NCBI GenBank assembly: GCA_963720945.1
Contig: CAVRHH010000029.1
Coordinates: forward strand, 992,001-1,056,000
Direction: 5' to 3'
Source: Bog-532 sp963720945
GTDB lineage: Bacteria > Actinomycetota > Actinomycetes > Streptosporangiales > Streptosporangiaceae
DNA: 64,000 bases
Shown: positions 56,240 through 64,000 of the stretch, piece after piece
How the letters are laid out: every line of letters begins with the position of its first letter
Position numbering within the stretch: position 1 is the first letter of the stretch
Position numbers and translations under genes: made by a program
The notes under the pieces: generated by a model
Told to the model about the DNA's origin: nothing
The model's database searches: none
The model's input: the letters and a program-made list of their open reading frames with translations, nothing else

Positions 56240-57691
56240 GTGAACGTGCTCGTACTCTCACGGTGGCAGTTCGGCATCACCACCGTGTACCACTTCCTGT
56301 TCGTGCCGATCACGATCGGGCTGGCGTTCCTGGTGGCCGGATTCGAGACCGCGTGGCTGCGCTCCGGGGACGACCGCTGGCTGAGGCTGACGAAGTTCTA
56401 CGGGAAGCTGTTCCTGATCAACTTCGCCATGGGCGTGGTCACCGGCATCGTGCAGGAATTTCAGTTCGGCATGAACTGGTCGGCCTATTCGCGGTTCGTG
56501 GGAGACATCTTCGGTGCGCCGCTGGCGATCGAGGCGCTGCTCGCCTTCTTCCTCGAGTCCACGTTCCTGGGCTTGTGGATCTTCGGCTGGGACCGGCTGC
56601 CGCGGCGCGTGCACGCGGCCTGCATCTGGATCGTCGCGGTCGGCACGATGCTGTCGGCCTACTTCATCCTGGCCGCCAACTCCTGGATGCAGCACCCGGT
56701 CGGCTACCACTACAACGCGGCCACGCACCGCGAGGAACTGACCAGCTTCGTGGCCGTGCTGACGAACCCGACGCAGCTCGTTACGTTCCCGCACACGATC
56801 GCCGGCTGCTTCCTGGTGGCCGGGGCCCTGGTCGCCGCGGTGGCCCTGTGGCACCTGATCCGGCGCCCGGCCGGGACGGACGCCGCCTCGCGGTCCGCCG
56901 CCACCGCGTTCCGCTCGGCGGCCAAGACCGGCACGATCACCGTCCTGGTGGCCGCGGTGTTCACCGCCCTGACCGGTGACATCCAGGGCAAGATCATGAC
57001 GAAGTACCAGCCGATGAAGATGGCGGCCGCCGAGGCGCTCTACCACACCTCGCAGCCGGCGTCGTTCTCGCTGTTCACCATCGGCAGCCTGAACGGCTCC
57101 AAGGAAGTTTTCTCGATCAGGCTGCCGCGGCTGCTGTCCTTCCTGGCCACCGGGAGCTTCAGCGGCAAGGTGCAAGGCATCGACAACATCCAGTCGCTCT
57201 ACGCCCAGACCTACGGGCCCGGATCGTACACGCCGATCATCCCGGTGACGTACTGGAGCTTCCGGCTCATGATCGGCATCGGTTTGCTGTCCGCGCTGAT
57301 CGCGCTCATCGCGCTGTTGGTGCTGTGGCGCAGCCGCCTGAAGGGTGACCCGCTGGGCATCAGCCTGACCGGCGGCTGGCGCCGGGCGCTGCTGTGGTCC
57401 GCGATCGTGCTGCCGCTGCTGCCGCTGGTGGCGAACTCGTTCGGCTGGATATTCACCGAGATGGGCCGCCAGCCGTGGCTGGTCTTCGGCCAGATGAAGA
57501 CGGCTGCGGGGGTGTCGGCCAACTCGGCGGGCGAGGTGCTCGCCTCGATGATCATCCTGACCCTGCTGTACGGCGGGCTGGCCGTGGTCGAAGTGGGCCT
57601 GCTGCTCAAGTACGCCAGGAAGGGCCTCGACGAGGAACCGCCCCCCGGCGCCCCCAGCGACGAAGACAAGCCGCTCGAGCTCGTCTACTGA
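56240..57691 (+). CDS. cydA: Cytochrome bd oxidase subunit I
   Basis: A 483-residue protein from a GTG with GGGGAGG upstream. The start LSRWQFGITTVYHFLFVPITIGLAFLVAGFET contains the heme b595/d ligand His near residue 18. The next spans include MGVVTGIVQEFQFGMNW and LVTFPHTIAGCFLVAGA with a conserved His, and a Gln-loop with GSLNGSKEVFS. The later GWIFTEMGRQPWLVFG is the family signature near the C-terminus. The quinol oxidase reduces O2 with high affinity under low oxygen. It is followed by cydB and the cydDC exporter. Confidence 0.95.
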   Translation: MNVLVLSRWQFGITTVYHFLFVPITIGLAFLVAGFETAWLRSGDDRWLRLTKFYGKLFLINFAMGVVTGIVQEFQFGMNWSAYSRFVGDIFGAPLAIEALLAFFLESTFLGLWIFGWDRLPRRVHAACIWIVAVGTMLSAYFILAANSWMQHPVGYHYNAATHREELTSFVAVLTNPTQLVTFPHTIAGCFLVAGALVAAVALWHLIRRPAGTDAASRSAATAFRSAAKTGTITVLVAAVFTALTGDIQGKIMTKYQPMKMAAAEALYHTSQPASFSLFTIGSLNGSKEVFSIRLPRLLSFLATGSFSGKVQGIDNIQSLYAQTYGPGSYTPIIPVTYWSFRLMIGIGLLSALIALIALLVLWRSRLKGDPLGISLTGGWRRALLWSAIVLPLLPLVANSFGWIFTEMGRQPWLVFGQMKTAAGVSANSAGEVLASMIILTLLYGGLAVVEVGLLLKYARKGLDEEPPPGAPSDEDKPLELVY

Positions 57692-57739
57692 CCTGCCCCC
57701 CACGGCAAATAGAGCCACGAGAGAGACAAGGAGCCTGTC

Positions 57740-58873
57740 GTGCTGCATCTGTCCGACATATGGTTCATCGCCATCGCCGTACTGTGGGCCGGTTACTTTG
57801 TGCTAGAGGGGTTCGACTTCGGCGTCGGCATCCTGCTACCGGTGCTCGGCCGGAGCAACGCGGAGCGCCGTGCCATGATCAACACGATCGGCCCGGTCTG
57901 GGATGGCAACGAGGTGTGGCTGCTGACCGCGGGCGGCGCCACGTTCGCCGCCTTCCCCGGCTGGTACGCGGCCATGTTCAGCGCCTTTTACCTGCCGCTG
58001 CTGCTGGTGCTGGTGTGCCTGATATTCCGCGGGGTCGCGTTCGAGTACCGCGGCAAGCGGGACAGCGCCCGCTGGCGGTTCGGCTGGGACTGCGCGATCT
58101 TCGGCGGGTCCCTGCTGCCCGCGGTGCTGTGGGGCGTCGCGTTCGGCAACGTGCTGCACGGCATCCCGCTGGACGCCGCACACAATTACACCGGCAACTT
58201 CTTCAGCCTGCTGAACCCCTACTCGCTGCTCGGCGGGGTGACCACCGCGACGCTGTTCACCCTGAACGGCGCGCTGTTCCTCGGCCTGAAGACCACCGAT
58301 GACCTGCGCCGCCGGGCGAACGCGCTGGCCTGGAAGATCGGCCTCGTGGCCATCGTGGCCGGGGCGGCCTTCCTCGCGTGGACGGGGGCCAGCTACCGCA
58401 GCCCGGGCCACGTGGCCACCGGGGTGGCCTCGGTGGTGTTCTCCGCGGTGGCCGCGATCACGCTGATCGGCGGCGTGCTCGCCAGCCGGCTCGGCCGTGA
58501 GGGCTACGCGTTCACCGGCGTGGCCGTGGCGATCGTGACCGCGACGGGCGCGCTGTTCACCGCGCTGTTCCCGGACGTGCTGCGGTCCTCGGTCAGCCCC
58601 GCCTACACGCTGACCGTCGGCAACGCCTCGTCGACGGCGAAGACGCTCGCGCTGATGACCGTGATCGCGTGCATCTTCCTGCCGTTCGTGCTGTTGTACC
58701 AGGGCTGGACGTACTGGGTGTTCCGCAAGCGGGTCAGCGTTCCCGGCGGGGCCGCTGGCACGCCCGCCACGCCGCCCGTCCCAGCCGGCACCGGCTCGGG
58801 CGATGCCGTCAGCCTGGCCGGCCCCGGCCCCGCCGGGCCGGAAACGCCAGCGCCCAAAACGGCAACTCGGTGA
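57740..58873 (+). CDS. cydB: Cytochrome bd oxidase subunit II
   Basis: A 377-residue protein from a GTG with AAGGAG upstream. The signature IWFIAIAVLWAGYFVLEGFDFGVGILLP and the GPVWDGNEVWLLTAGGATFAAFP block identify CydB. About eight membrane spans follow, and a Pro/Gly/Ala-rich tail of about 40 residues ends the protein. The stop overlaps the cydD GTG (GTGA), so the genes are translationally coupled. CydA and CydB together form the oxidase core. Confidence 0.95.
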   Translation: MLHLSDIWFIAIAVLWAGYFVLEGFDFGVGILLPVLGRSNAERRAMINTIGPVWDGNEVWLLTAGGATFAAFPGWYAAMFSAFYLPLLLVLVCLIFRGVAFEYRGKRDSARWRFGWDCAIFGGSLLPAVLWGVAFGNVLHGIPLDAAHNYTGNFFSLLNPYSLLGGVTTATLFTLNGALFLGLKTTDDLRRRANALAWKIGLVAIVAGAAFLAWTGASYRSPGHVATGVASVVFSAVAAITLIGGVLASRLGREGYAFTGVAVAIVTATGALFTALFPDVLRSSVSPAYTLTVGNASSTAKTLALMTVIACIFLPFVLLYQGWTYWVFRKRVSVPGGAAGTPATPPVPAGTGSGDAVSLAGPGPAGPETPAPKTATR

Positions 58874-61134
58874 AGCCGCTCGATCCGCGACTGCTCCGGC
58901 ACGCCCGGCAGACGGCGCTCTACATCGCCGTCCTGGTCGCGCTGGGCGCGGCCGCCGCCGGGCTGGTCATCGCGCAGGCGCAGCTGCTGTCGGGGGCCAT
59001 CGCCGGTGCGGTGGACCATGGCGCCACGCTGACGTCACTGCGCGGCATCGTGATCGCGCTGGCCGCCGTGCTGGCGGGCCGTGCGCTGATCGCGTGGGCG
59101 ACGGAGGCAGCGTCCTACCGGGCCAGCGCGGCGGTCAAGTCGCAGCTGCGGCGGCAGGTACTTGCCCGCGCCGCCGCGCTCGGGCCGCGCTGGCTGGCCG
59201 GCCGCCGTACCGCCGAGCTGACCGCGCTGGCCACCGAGGGCATGGACGCCCTGGACGGCTACTTCTCCAAATACCTGCCGCAGCTCATCCTGGCGGTGAT
59301 CGTGCCGGTCGCCGTGCTGATCCGGGTCGGCGCGGCCGACCTGCTGTCCGGCGTCACGATCCTGGTCACGCTGCCGCTGATCCCGGTGTTCGGCGCGCTG
59401 GTGGGGATGGCCACGCAGGGCTACGCGCGGCGGCGGTGGCTGGCCCTGGCCCGGCTCTCCCACCACTTCCTGGACGTGGTGAGCGGACTGCCCACGCTGA
59501 AGGTGTTCGGCCGGTCCCGTGAGCAGCGCGCGTCGATCGGGAAGGTCACCGGCGAGTACCGCAGCGCCACCATGCAGACGCTGCGCATCGCGTTCCTGTC
59601 GTCTCTGGTCCTGGAGCTCGCCGCAACGCTGTCGGTCGCGCTCATCGCGGTCAGCATCGGCCTCCGGCTCGTCAACGGCCACCTGGACCTGCGTACCGGG
59701 CTGCTGGTGCTGATCCTGGCGCCCGAGGCCTACCTGCCGCTGCGCGCGGTGGGCGCACAGTTCCACGCCAGCGCGGACGGCCTGGCCGCCGCGGATGAAG
59801 CGTTCGCCGTGCTCGAGGAGCCCGCGCCGCCGGCCGGCGAGGAGCTGGCCCCGGAGCCGTGCACCATCCGCGTCGAGGACGTCGCGGTGAGCCAGCCCGG
59901 CCGCCCCCGGCCCGCCCCCAACGGCGTCCGCCTGCTGGTCCGCCGGGGCGAGATCAGCGTGGTCGCCGGGCCCAGCGGGTACGGCAAGTCCACCCTGCTG
60001 AACGTCCTGCTCGGCTTCGTGCAGCCCTCGGCGGGCTCGGTCATCGTCGCTGGCCCGCAGGACGAGACCGACCTCACCCTGATCGACCCGGACCACTGGC
60101 GCTCACGTGTCGCCTGGGTCCCGCAGGACCCGGTTTTGTTCAGCGGGACCGTCGAATCCAACATCCGGCTCGGCTGGCCGGACGCCCCCGCTGATGCCGT
60201 CACGGCCACCGCGCACGCCGCGGCCCTGGACGACGTGCCGCTGAGCCGGCCCGTGGGCGAGCGCGGCAGCGGCCTGTCGGCGGGCCAGCGGCGCCGGGTG
60301 GCGCTGGCCCGCGCCCTGCTCCCCCGCCGCAGCCAGCGGCCCGTGCTGCTGCTCGACGAGCCCACCGCCGGCCTGGACGCCGCCACCGAAGCCCGCGTGC
60401 TGCGCACCCTGAAGGCCGAGGCCGCGGCCGGGCGGGCGATCCTGATCGCCGCGCACCGCCCCGCGGTGCTGGCCATCGCCAACCAGGTCACGCCGCTGAC
60501 CGGCGCGCCCGCGCCGTCCGCGAGCGGTGAGGCCGGCGGGCGTGATGAGACGGCCGGGCGTGATGGGACGGCCGAACTCGATGAGGCCGACGGGCGTGAC
60601 GAGGCCGGCAGACGTGACGAGATCGCCGGGACTAGCGTGGCGGCAGGGACTGACGAGGTGGCCGAGACTGGCGCGGCCACCGAGACTGGCGTGATGACCG
60701 AGACTGGCGTGATGACCGGGACTGACCGGGCGCTAGCGCCGGACGGCTCAGCGAAGGTCAAAGGGGCGGTCACGCTGCGGGAAGCGGACCGCGATCTTCC
60801 CGGTGCGGAACCGGCCGAGCGGCCGGCGGCTCATCGGGCGGCGGCTGACCCTCGCCGGGCTGCTGGGCACGCTGGCGGCGGTTTCCTCCATCGGGCTGCT
60901 GGCCACCTCCGCGTGGCTGATCTCCCGCGCCGCGGAGCGGCCGCCCGTGCTCTACCTCATGGTGGCGGTCACTGCCGTGCAGGCGTTCGCCATCGGCCGG
61001 AGCGTGTTCCGTTACTCCGAACGGCTGGCCAGTCACGACGCCGCGCTGCGCATCCTGGCCCGGCTGCGGATGACCGCCTACGGCCGGCTGGAGCGCCTCG
61101 CCCCGGCCGGGCTCGCCGCGTTCCGGTCCGGTGA
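58870..61134 (+). CDS. cydD: CydD half of the thiol-reductant ABC exporter (probable CydDC fusion, frame-disrupted)
   Basis: The start GTG overlaps the cydB stop. Residues 1-320 are a six-span ABC transporter domain. The nucleotide-binding domain carries Walker A GPSGYGKSTLLN, signature LSAGQRRRVALARALL and Walker B PVLLLDEPTAGLD. True homology ends near 60500; an acidic Gly/Asp/Glu linker follows to about 60790, then the frame runs out of register to 61134. In many actinobacteria CydD and CydC are one fused chain. Removing one C from CCC at 60799-60801 would join the linker to CydC (READRDLPVRNRPSGRRL). CydDC exports cysteine/glutathione needed for bd oxidase assembly. Confidence 0.85.
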   Translation: MKPLDPRLLRHARQTALYIAVLVALGAAAAGLVIAQAQLLSGAIAGAVDHGATLTSLRGIVIALAAVLAGRALIAWATEAASYRASAAVKSQLRRQVLARAAALGPRWLAGRRTAELTALATEGMDALDGYFSKYLPQLILAVIVPVAVLIRVGAADLLSGVTILVTLPLIPVFGALVGMATQGYARRRWLALARLSHHFLDVVSGLPTLKVFGRSREQRASIGKVTGEYRSATMQTLRIAFLSSLVLELAATLSVALIAVSIGLRLVNGHLDLRTGLLVLILAPEAYLPLRAVGAQFHASADGLAAADEAFAVLEEPAPPAGEELAPEPCTIRVEDVAVSQPGRPRPAPNGVRLLVRRGEISVVAGPSGYGKSTLLNVLLGFVQPSAGSVIVAGPQDETDLTLIDPDHWRSRVAWVPQDPVLFSGTVESNIRLGWPDAPADAVTATAHAAALDDVPLSRPVGERGSGLSAGQRRRVALARALLPRRSQRPVLLLDEPTAGLDAATEARVLRTLKAEAAAGRAILIAAHRPAVLAIANQVTPLTGAPAPSASGEAGGRDETAGRDGTAELDEADGRDEAGRRDEIAGTSVAAGTDEVAETGAATETGVMTETGVMTGTDRALAPDGSAKVKGAVTLREADRDLPGAEPAERPAAHRAAADPRRAAGHAGGGFLHRAAGHLRVADLPRRGAAARALPHGGGHCRAGVRHRPERVPLLRTAGQSRRRAAHPGPAADDRLRPAGAPRPGRARRVPVR

Positions 61135-62524
61135 CCTCCTCAGCCGGCTGGTCACTGACATCGACTCACTCGCCGACCGGTGGCTGCGCGTCCGGCTGCC
61201 CTACGCGGTGGCCGCGGCGGCCGGCGCCGGAGCCGTCGCCGTCTCGGCCGCTCTGCTGCCCAGCGCGGGCCTGGTGCTCGCGGCCAGCCTGCTCGGCGCC
61301 GCCGTGGCCGCCCCCGCGATCGCCCTGGGCATCGCCCGCCGGGCCGAACGCCAGATCGCGCCGCGCCGGGGCCAGCTCGCCGCCGCCAGCCTCGATCTGC
61401 TGCGCGGAGCCGGCGAATTGTCGGCCTTCGGCGCGGCTGGGCGTGCGCTGCTCGACGTCGCCGACGCCGATCGCGGGGTAGCCCGAGAGGAAGCCCGTTC
61501 GGCATATGCGAAGGGTGCTGGCGCGGCCGTGGCCATGATCGCGGCCGGGACCGCGGTCTGGGCCGCGGTGGTGCTGGGGGTGCCGGCGGTGCGTTCAGGG
61601 ACGCTGGCCGCGGTGACGCTCGCGGTTGTGGTGCTGATCCCGCTGGCGGCGCACGAGGTGTTCTCCGGGCTGGCGCCCGCCGCGCAGGAGATGCCGCGGC
61701 TGCGGATGGCCGGCGCCCGGGTGGCCAGCGTGCTGGCCCAGCCCGATCCGGTCGCCGAGCCGGCCGACCCCGCCCCGATCCCTGAGGCCCCCTACGACCT
61801 GCACATCCGGGGGCTGAGGGCGCGCTGGGAGGCGGACGGCCCCGACGTGCTGCACGGTCTTGACCTGGACATCCCCGCTGGTCAGCGGGTCGCCGTGGTC
61901 GGGCGGAGCGGCTGCGGGAAGACGACGCTGGCCATGGTGCTGCTGCGGTTCCTGGACCCGGCGGCGGGCACGGTGACGATCGGCGGCACCGACATCATGG
62001 CGCTGGAATCGGACGCGGTGCGGCGGATCATCGGCCTGTGCGCACAGGACGCGCACATCTTCGATTCCACCCTGGAGGCGAACCTGCGGCTGGCCCGGCC
62101 GGACGCGAGCGCGGGCGAACTGCGCGGCGCGCTGGCCCGGGCGCGGCTGCTGGACTGGGTGGACAGCCTGCCGGGCGGCCTCGCCACGCCGGTCGGCGAG
62201 CACGGCGCCCAGCTGTCCGGCGGGCAACGGCAGCGGCTCGCCCTGGCCCGGGTGCTGCTCGCGGATTTCCCGGTCGTCATTCTCGATGAGCCCGCCGAGC
62301 ACCTCGACGACGACACGGCCCGCGCGCTGACCCGCGACCTGCTGGCGGCGACCGAGGGACGGACCAGGCTGCTCATCACGCACCGGCCCGTCGATGCCGC
62401 CGACGTCGACCAGATCGTCCGGCTGGACGCCGCGGGCGGCAGCTCACCGGGCGGGACGCAGCGACAAACGGCAGCCGTGGCACGGGCCTTGGTCCCTACC
62501 GGCCCGCTGGCCGCCACGGTGTGA
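60803..62524 (+). CDS. cydC: CydC half of the thiol-reductant ABC exporter
   Basis: A 573-residue segment from an in-frame GTG (a stop lies upstream at 60734), without a convincing ribosome site. Transmembrane region with LISRAAERPPVLYLMVAVTAVQAFAIGRSVFRYSERL, characteristic of CydC. NBD has Walker A GRSGCGKTTLAM, Q-loop GLCAQDAHIFDSTL, signature LSGGQRQRLALARVLL and Walker B VVILDEPAEHLD. Either a separate gene or, more likely, the second half of a CydDC fusion after a one-base frameshift. The last 40 bases contain the DevR-like box of hsp20. Confidence 0.88.
   Translation: MRNRPSGRRLIGRRLTLAGLLGTLAAVSSIGLLATSAWLISRAAERPPVLYLMVAVTAVQAFAIGRSVFRYSERLASHDAALRILARLRMTAYGRLERLAPAGLAAFRSGDLLSRLVTDIDSLADRWLRVRLPYAVAAAAGAGAVAVSAALLPSAGLVLAASLLGAAVAAPAIALGIARRAERQIAPRRGQLAAASLDLLRGAGELSAFGAAGRALLDVADADRGVAREEARSAYAKGAGAAVAMIAAGTAVWAAVVLGVPAVRSGTLAAVTLAVVVLIPLAAHEVFSGLAPAAQEMPRLRMAGARVASVLAQPDPVAEPADPAPIPEAPYDLHIRGLRARWEADGPDVLHGLDLDIPAGQRVAVVGRSGCGKTTLAMVLLRFLDPAAGTVTIGGTDIMALESDAVRRIIGLCAQDAHIFDSTLEANLRLARPDASAGELRGALARARLLDWVDSLPGGLATPVGEHGAQLSGGQRQRLALARVLLADFPVVILDEPAEHLDDDTARALTRDLLAATEGRTRLLITHRPVDAADVDQIVRLDAAGGSSPGGTQRQTAAVARALVPTGPLAATV
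62483..62496 (+). promoter_or_regulatory. DevR-like box upstream of hsp20, inside the end of cydC
   Basis: CGGGC-CTTG-GTCCC keeps a perfect right half. The expected start would be near 62533, 30 bases before the hsp20 ATG; the -10 (GTGATG) is weak. Confidence 0.5.
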
Positions 62525-62562
62525 TGAACGTGTCACGCCGTGAGAAGAGAAGGTGAAGGCCG

Positions 62563-62994
62563 ATGCGCACGCTGCACCGGGACGCCAGGAGCGCGGTTCC
62601 CGAACTGCTCGACTGGCTGGAGTCGCCGTTAATGACGCTCCGTCCCTATCTGGCCCAGCCGATCAGGGTCGAGGACTTCGTCGCCGACGGCCGCTACGTC
62701 GTCCGGGCTGAGCTGGCCGGCTTCGATCCCGAGAAGGAAATCGACGTCACGGTCGGCCCGGGCTTCCTGACCATTCACGCCGAGCGCTCGGATGAGTCCG
62801 AGGGCAGGCACCGTTCGGAGTTCCGTTACGGCAAGTTCACCCGTACGGTCGCCCTCCCTGCAGACGCCGACAGCAACGACGTCACGGCCGGCTGCCACAG
62901 CGGCATCCTGACCGTCAGCATCGGCCTGAAGAACGACGAGCAGAAGCCGCACCGGAAGGTCCCGGTGACCGAGGGCGGTACCGCGAAGAGCTGA
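62563..62994 (+). CDS. hspX: Small heat shock protein Hsp20 (HspX/Acr-like)
   Basis: A 143-residue protein with AAGGTGAAGG upstream. The alpha-crystallin domain occupies about residues 35-130: IRVEDFVADGRYVVRAELAGFDPEKEIDVTVGPGFLTIHAERSDE, then RSEFRYGKFTRTVALPADADSNDVTAGCHSGILTVSIGL (the G-I-L-T-V/I-L motif). The N-terminal part LLDWLESPLMTLRPYLAQPIRVED resembles the mycobacterial dormancy protein HspX. It is an ATP-independent chaperone expected under hypoxia. Confidence 0.92.
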   Translation: MRTLHRDARSAVPELLDWLESPLMTLRPYLAQPIRVEDFVADGRYVVRAELAGFDPEKEIDVTVGPGFLTIHAERSDESEGRHRSEFRYGKFTRTVALPADADSNDVTAGCHSGILTVSIGLKNDEQKPHRKVPVTEGGTAKS

Positions 62995-63411
62995 CGTTCG
63001 GCGGCCCTGTGCGTGGCCGGCCCCGGTAGCTGACATTGGGGCGGGCCCGGGAGCTGATACCCAGGCGGGCCCGGGAGCTGATACCCAGGCGGGCCCGGGA
63101 GCTGATACCCAGGCGGGCCCGGGAGCTGATACCCAGGCGGGCCCGGGAGCTGATACCCAGGCGGGCCCGGGAGCTGACATTGGGGGTCCCGCGGCGGGTC
63201 TGTTCCCTGCACGCTGAGCGCTCGTTGCCTGCACGCTGAGCGCTCGTTGCCAGCAGGCTATGGGCACGCTGGCTGCATGCTGTGATTCCGCTGCCCGCGT
63301 GCTACGGGCACGCTCGGTGAGTCCGCAGCGGCGGCTCGGCCCGCGTTCAGCAGCGGACGGCATTCTTGCTGGTAAGAGCACCAGGTCCAGTGGTGAAGGA
63401 GGCCGGTGGAA
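62995..63411. other. Repeat-rich intergenic region after hsp20
   Basis: This 417-base gap holds the 24-base tandem array (63041-63184) and a 22-base direct repeat (CTGCACGCTGAGCGCTCGTTGC) between about 63207 and 63250. No supported gene lies within it. The ribosome site AAGGAGG for the next gene lies at its end. Confidence 0.6.
63041..63184. repeat. Six tandem 24-bp units
   Basis: The unit GCGGGCCCGGGAGCTGATAC(CCAG) occurs six times head to tail; the last unit ends in GACATTGGG instead of GATACCCAG. The sequence before the first unit, AGCTGACATTGGG, echoes that variant end. Each unit contains GGGCCC and CCCGGG palindromes. There are no spacers, so it is not a CRISPR array. Confidence 0.85.
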
Positions 63412-63768
63412 ATGATGTGGTATTGGGGCACCGGAGTGCACGGATGGGCGTGGGGCCTCGGTATCTTCACCTCGCTCATCTTCTGGGGCCTGATCATTTG
63501 GGCGGTCGTCGCGCTGGTGGGCTGGGCCCACCGCGGCCGGCCCGGATCAGCCGCACCCGGAATATGGCGGGAAAGCGGCTCGCGGCCGGGTGCCGGGCCG
63601 CCGGGGAGCCCAGGGCCGCACGGGCCCGGGAGCCCGTGGCGCGACAACGATCCGGAGGAGATCCTCTCGCGCCGGTACGCCGCGGGTGAGATCGACGCGG
63701 AAGAGTACCGGCAGCGTCTCGAGGTCCTGCGCGCTCAGCGTCATACTGCCGGCACCGGCAGCGCTTGA
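63412..63768 (+). CDS. Small membrane protein with C-terminal SHOCT domain
   Basis: A 118-residue protein; the ATG at 63412 is 9 bases after AAGGAGG, whereas the GTG at 63406 is too close. One membrane span lies at about residues 14-38 (GIFTSLIFWGLIIWAVVALVGW), preceded by a Trp-rich start. A Gly/Pro-rich linker follows, then a SHOCT hairpin at about 82-108 (DPEEILSRRYAAGEIDAEEYRQRLEVL). Proteins of this build are common in actinobacteria and of unknown function. Confidence 0.8.
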   Translation: MMWYWGTGVHGWAWGLGIFTSLIFWGLIIWAVVALVGWAHRGRPGSAAPGIWRESGSRPGAGPPGSPGPHGPGSPWRDNDPEEILSRRYAAGEIDAEEYRQRLEVLRAQRHTAGTGSA

Positions 63769-64000
63769 CAAGCCTGACGCCTGGCGGGCGCGCCGGAAGC
63801 GCGTGGCCGTCATTAGTGGGCCAAGGCGGCCCACCATCCCGCGCGTCCGGGCTCAGGCCGGCCCTGATCGTGAGTGTTCCGGCGGCCAGGTGATGCCGAT
63901 CGCCTCGTGTGCTTGTATAGCAGCCCGGTCCAGTGCAGTGCAGTGGCCAGTGGTGAGGCCGGGGCGGCCGGGGCTTTCTGAGGAGGGGCAACGAGCGCCT
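63769..64000. other. End of window, no gene recognised
   Basis: Nothing supported is seen in the last 232 bases. A short AGTGCAGTGCAGTGGCCAGTGG repetition is present near 63930-63952. Confidence 0.4.

Noticed and set aside
63041..63184. CRISPR-like direct repeats
   Set aside because: The 24-bp units are directly adjacent with no spacers, and no cas genes are present.
62826..63212. Minus-strand ORF with collagen-like PGPPGYQL repeats
   Set aside because: It is the antisense translation of the 24-bp tandem array plus the end of hsp20; it has no ribosome site and the repeat explains the pattern.

Overview
The window is very GC-rich DNA (roughly 70% or more by eye) with GTG and ATG starts, Shine-Dalgarno sites of the GGAGG type, a type VII secretion locus and a DevR/DevS (DosR/DosS) dormancy module. 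This points to a high-GC actinobacterium, possibly of the Streptosporangiales/Streptomyces sphere. The genus cannot be fixed from the sequence alone. No rRNA, tRNA, CRISPR array or intact insertion sequence was seen.

Layout. (1) 1-2.1 kb: the end of a HdeD/SHOCT membrane protein and an L-2-hydroxyglutarate oxidase. (2) 2.1-20.1 kb: a type VII secretion (ESX) locus. It holds a four-gene minus-strand operon of WXG100/PPE-like proteins, a divergent pair ending in a very large Rhs toxin with its immunity gene, and then eccB, eccD, eccC and the mycosin mycP. eccE and eccA are not present here. The rhs, eccC and mycP reading frames are each broken by an apparent single-base indel. (3) 20.3-26.9 kb: an MDR oxidoreductase, a large LuxR-type ATPase regulator, an MFS exporter and a PadR/membrane-protein pair. 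(4) 27-40.3 kb: carbon and storage metabolism. It includes an acyl-CoA dehydrogenase, acetyl-CoA synthetase, two phasin/lipid-droplet-like proteins, an intracellular PHA depolymerase, propionyl-CoA synthetase, a SatP acetate transporter and a GlcD/GlcF oxidase pair. (5) 40.4-45.2 kb: a large Orn/Lys/Arg decarboxylase, a small GNAT protein and a ChrA transporter.

(6) 45.2-63 kb is the most coherent part and looks like a compact hypoxia/dormancy regulon. It holds a universal stress protein, two near-identical DevR response regulators, a heme-GAF DevS kinase, a CBS-BON protein, a GNAT/acyl-CoA synthetase fusion, two PNPOx-fold proteins (one fused to an XRE domain), phosphoglycerate mutase, cytochrome bd oxidase with its CydDC exporter, and an Hsp20 protein. 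A palindrome GGGAC-N4-GTCCC (N4 usually CTTG), a close match to the mycobacterial DosR box, recurs upstream of many of these genes. At several promoters it appears as two copies 22-23 bp apart, with the proximal copy centred about 43 bp before a plausible start site. The same half-sites occur upstream of a small ORF and prpE at 36.7 kb, and weakly upstream of satP, which suggests that acetate/propionate use is in the same regulon.

A likely working model: DevS senses O2/NO/CO through heme and phosphorylates one or both DevR paralogs. These switch on cytochrome bd respiration, stress proteins and C2/C3-acid and storage metabolism. Four apparent single-base frameshifts (rhs, eccC, mycP, cydDC), all at short homopolymers, must be checked against raw reads before any of these genes is called inactive.
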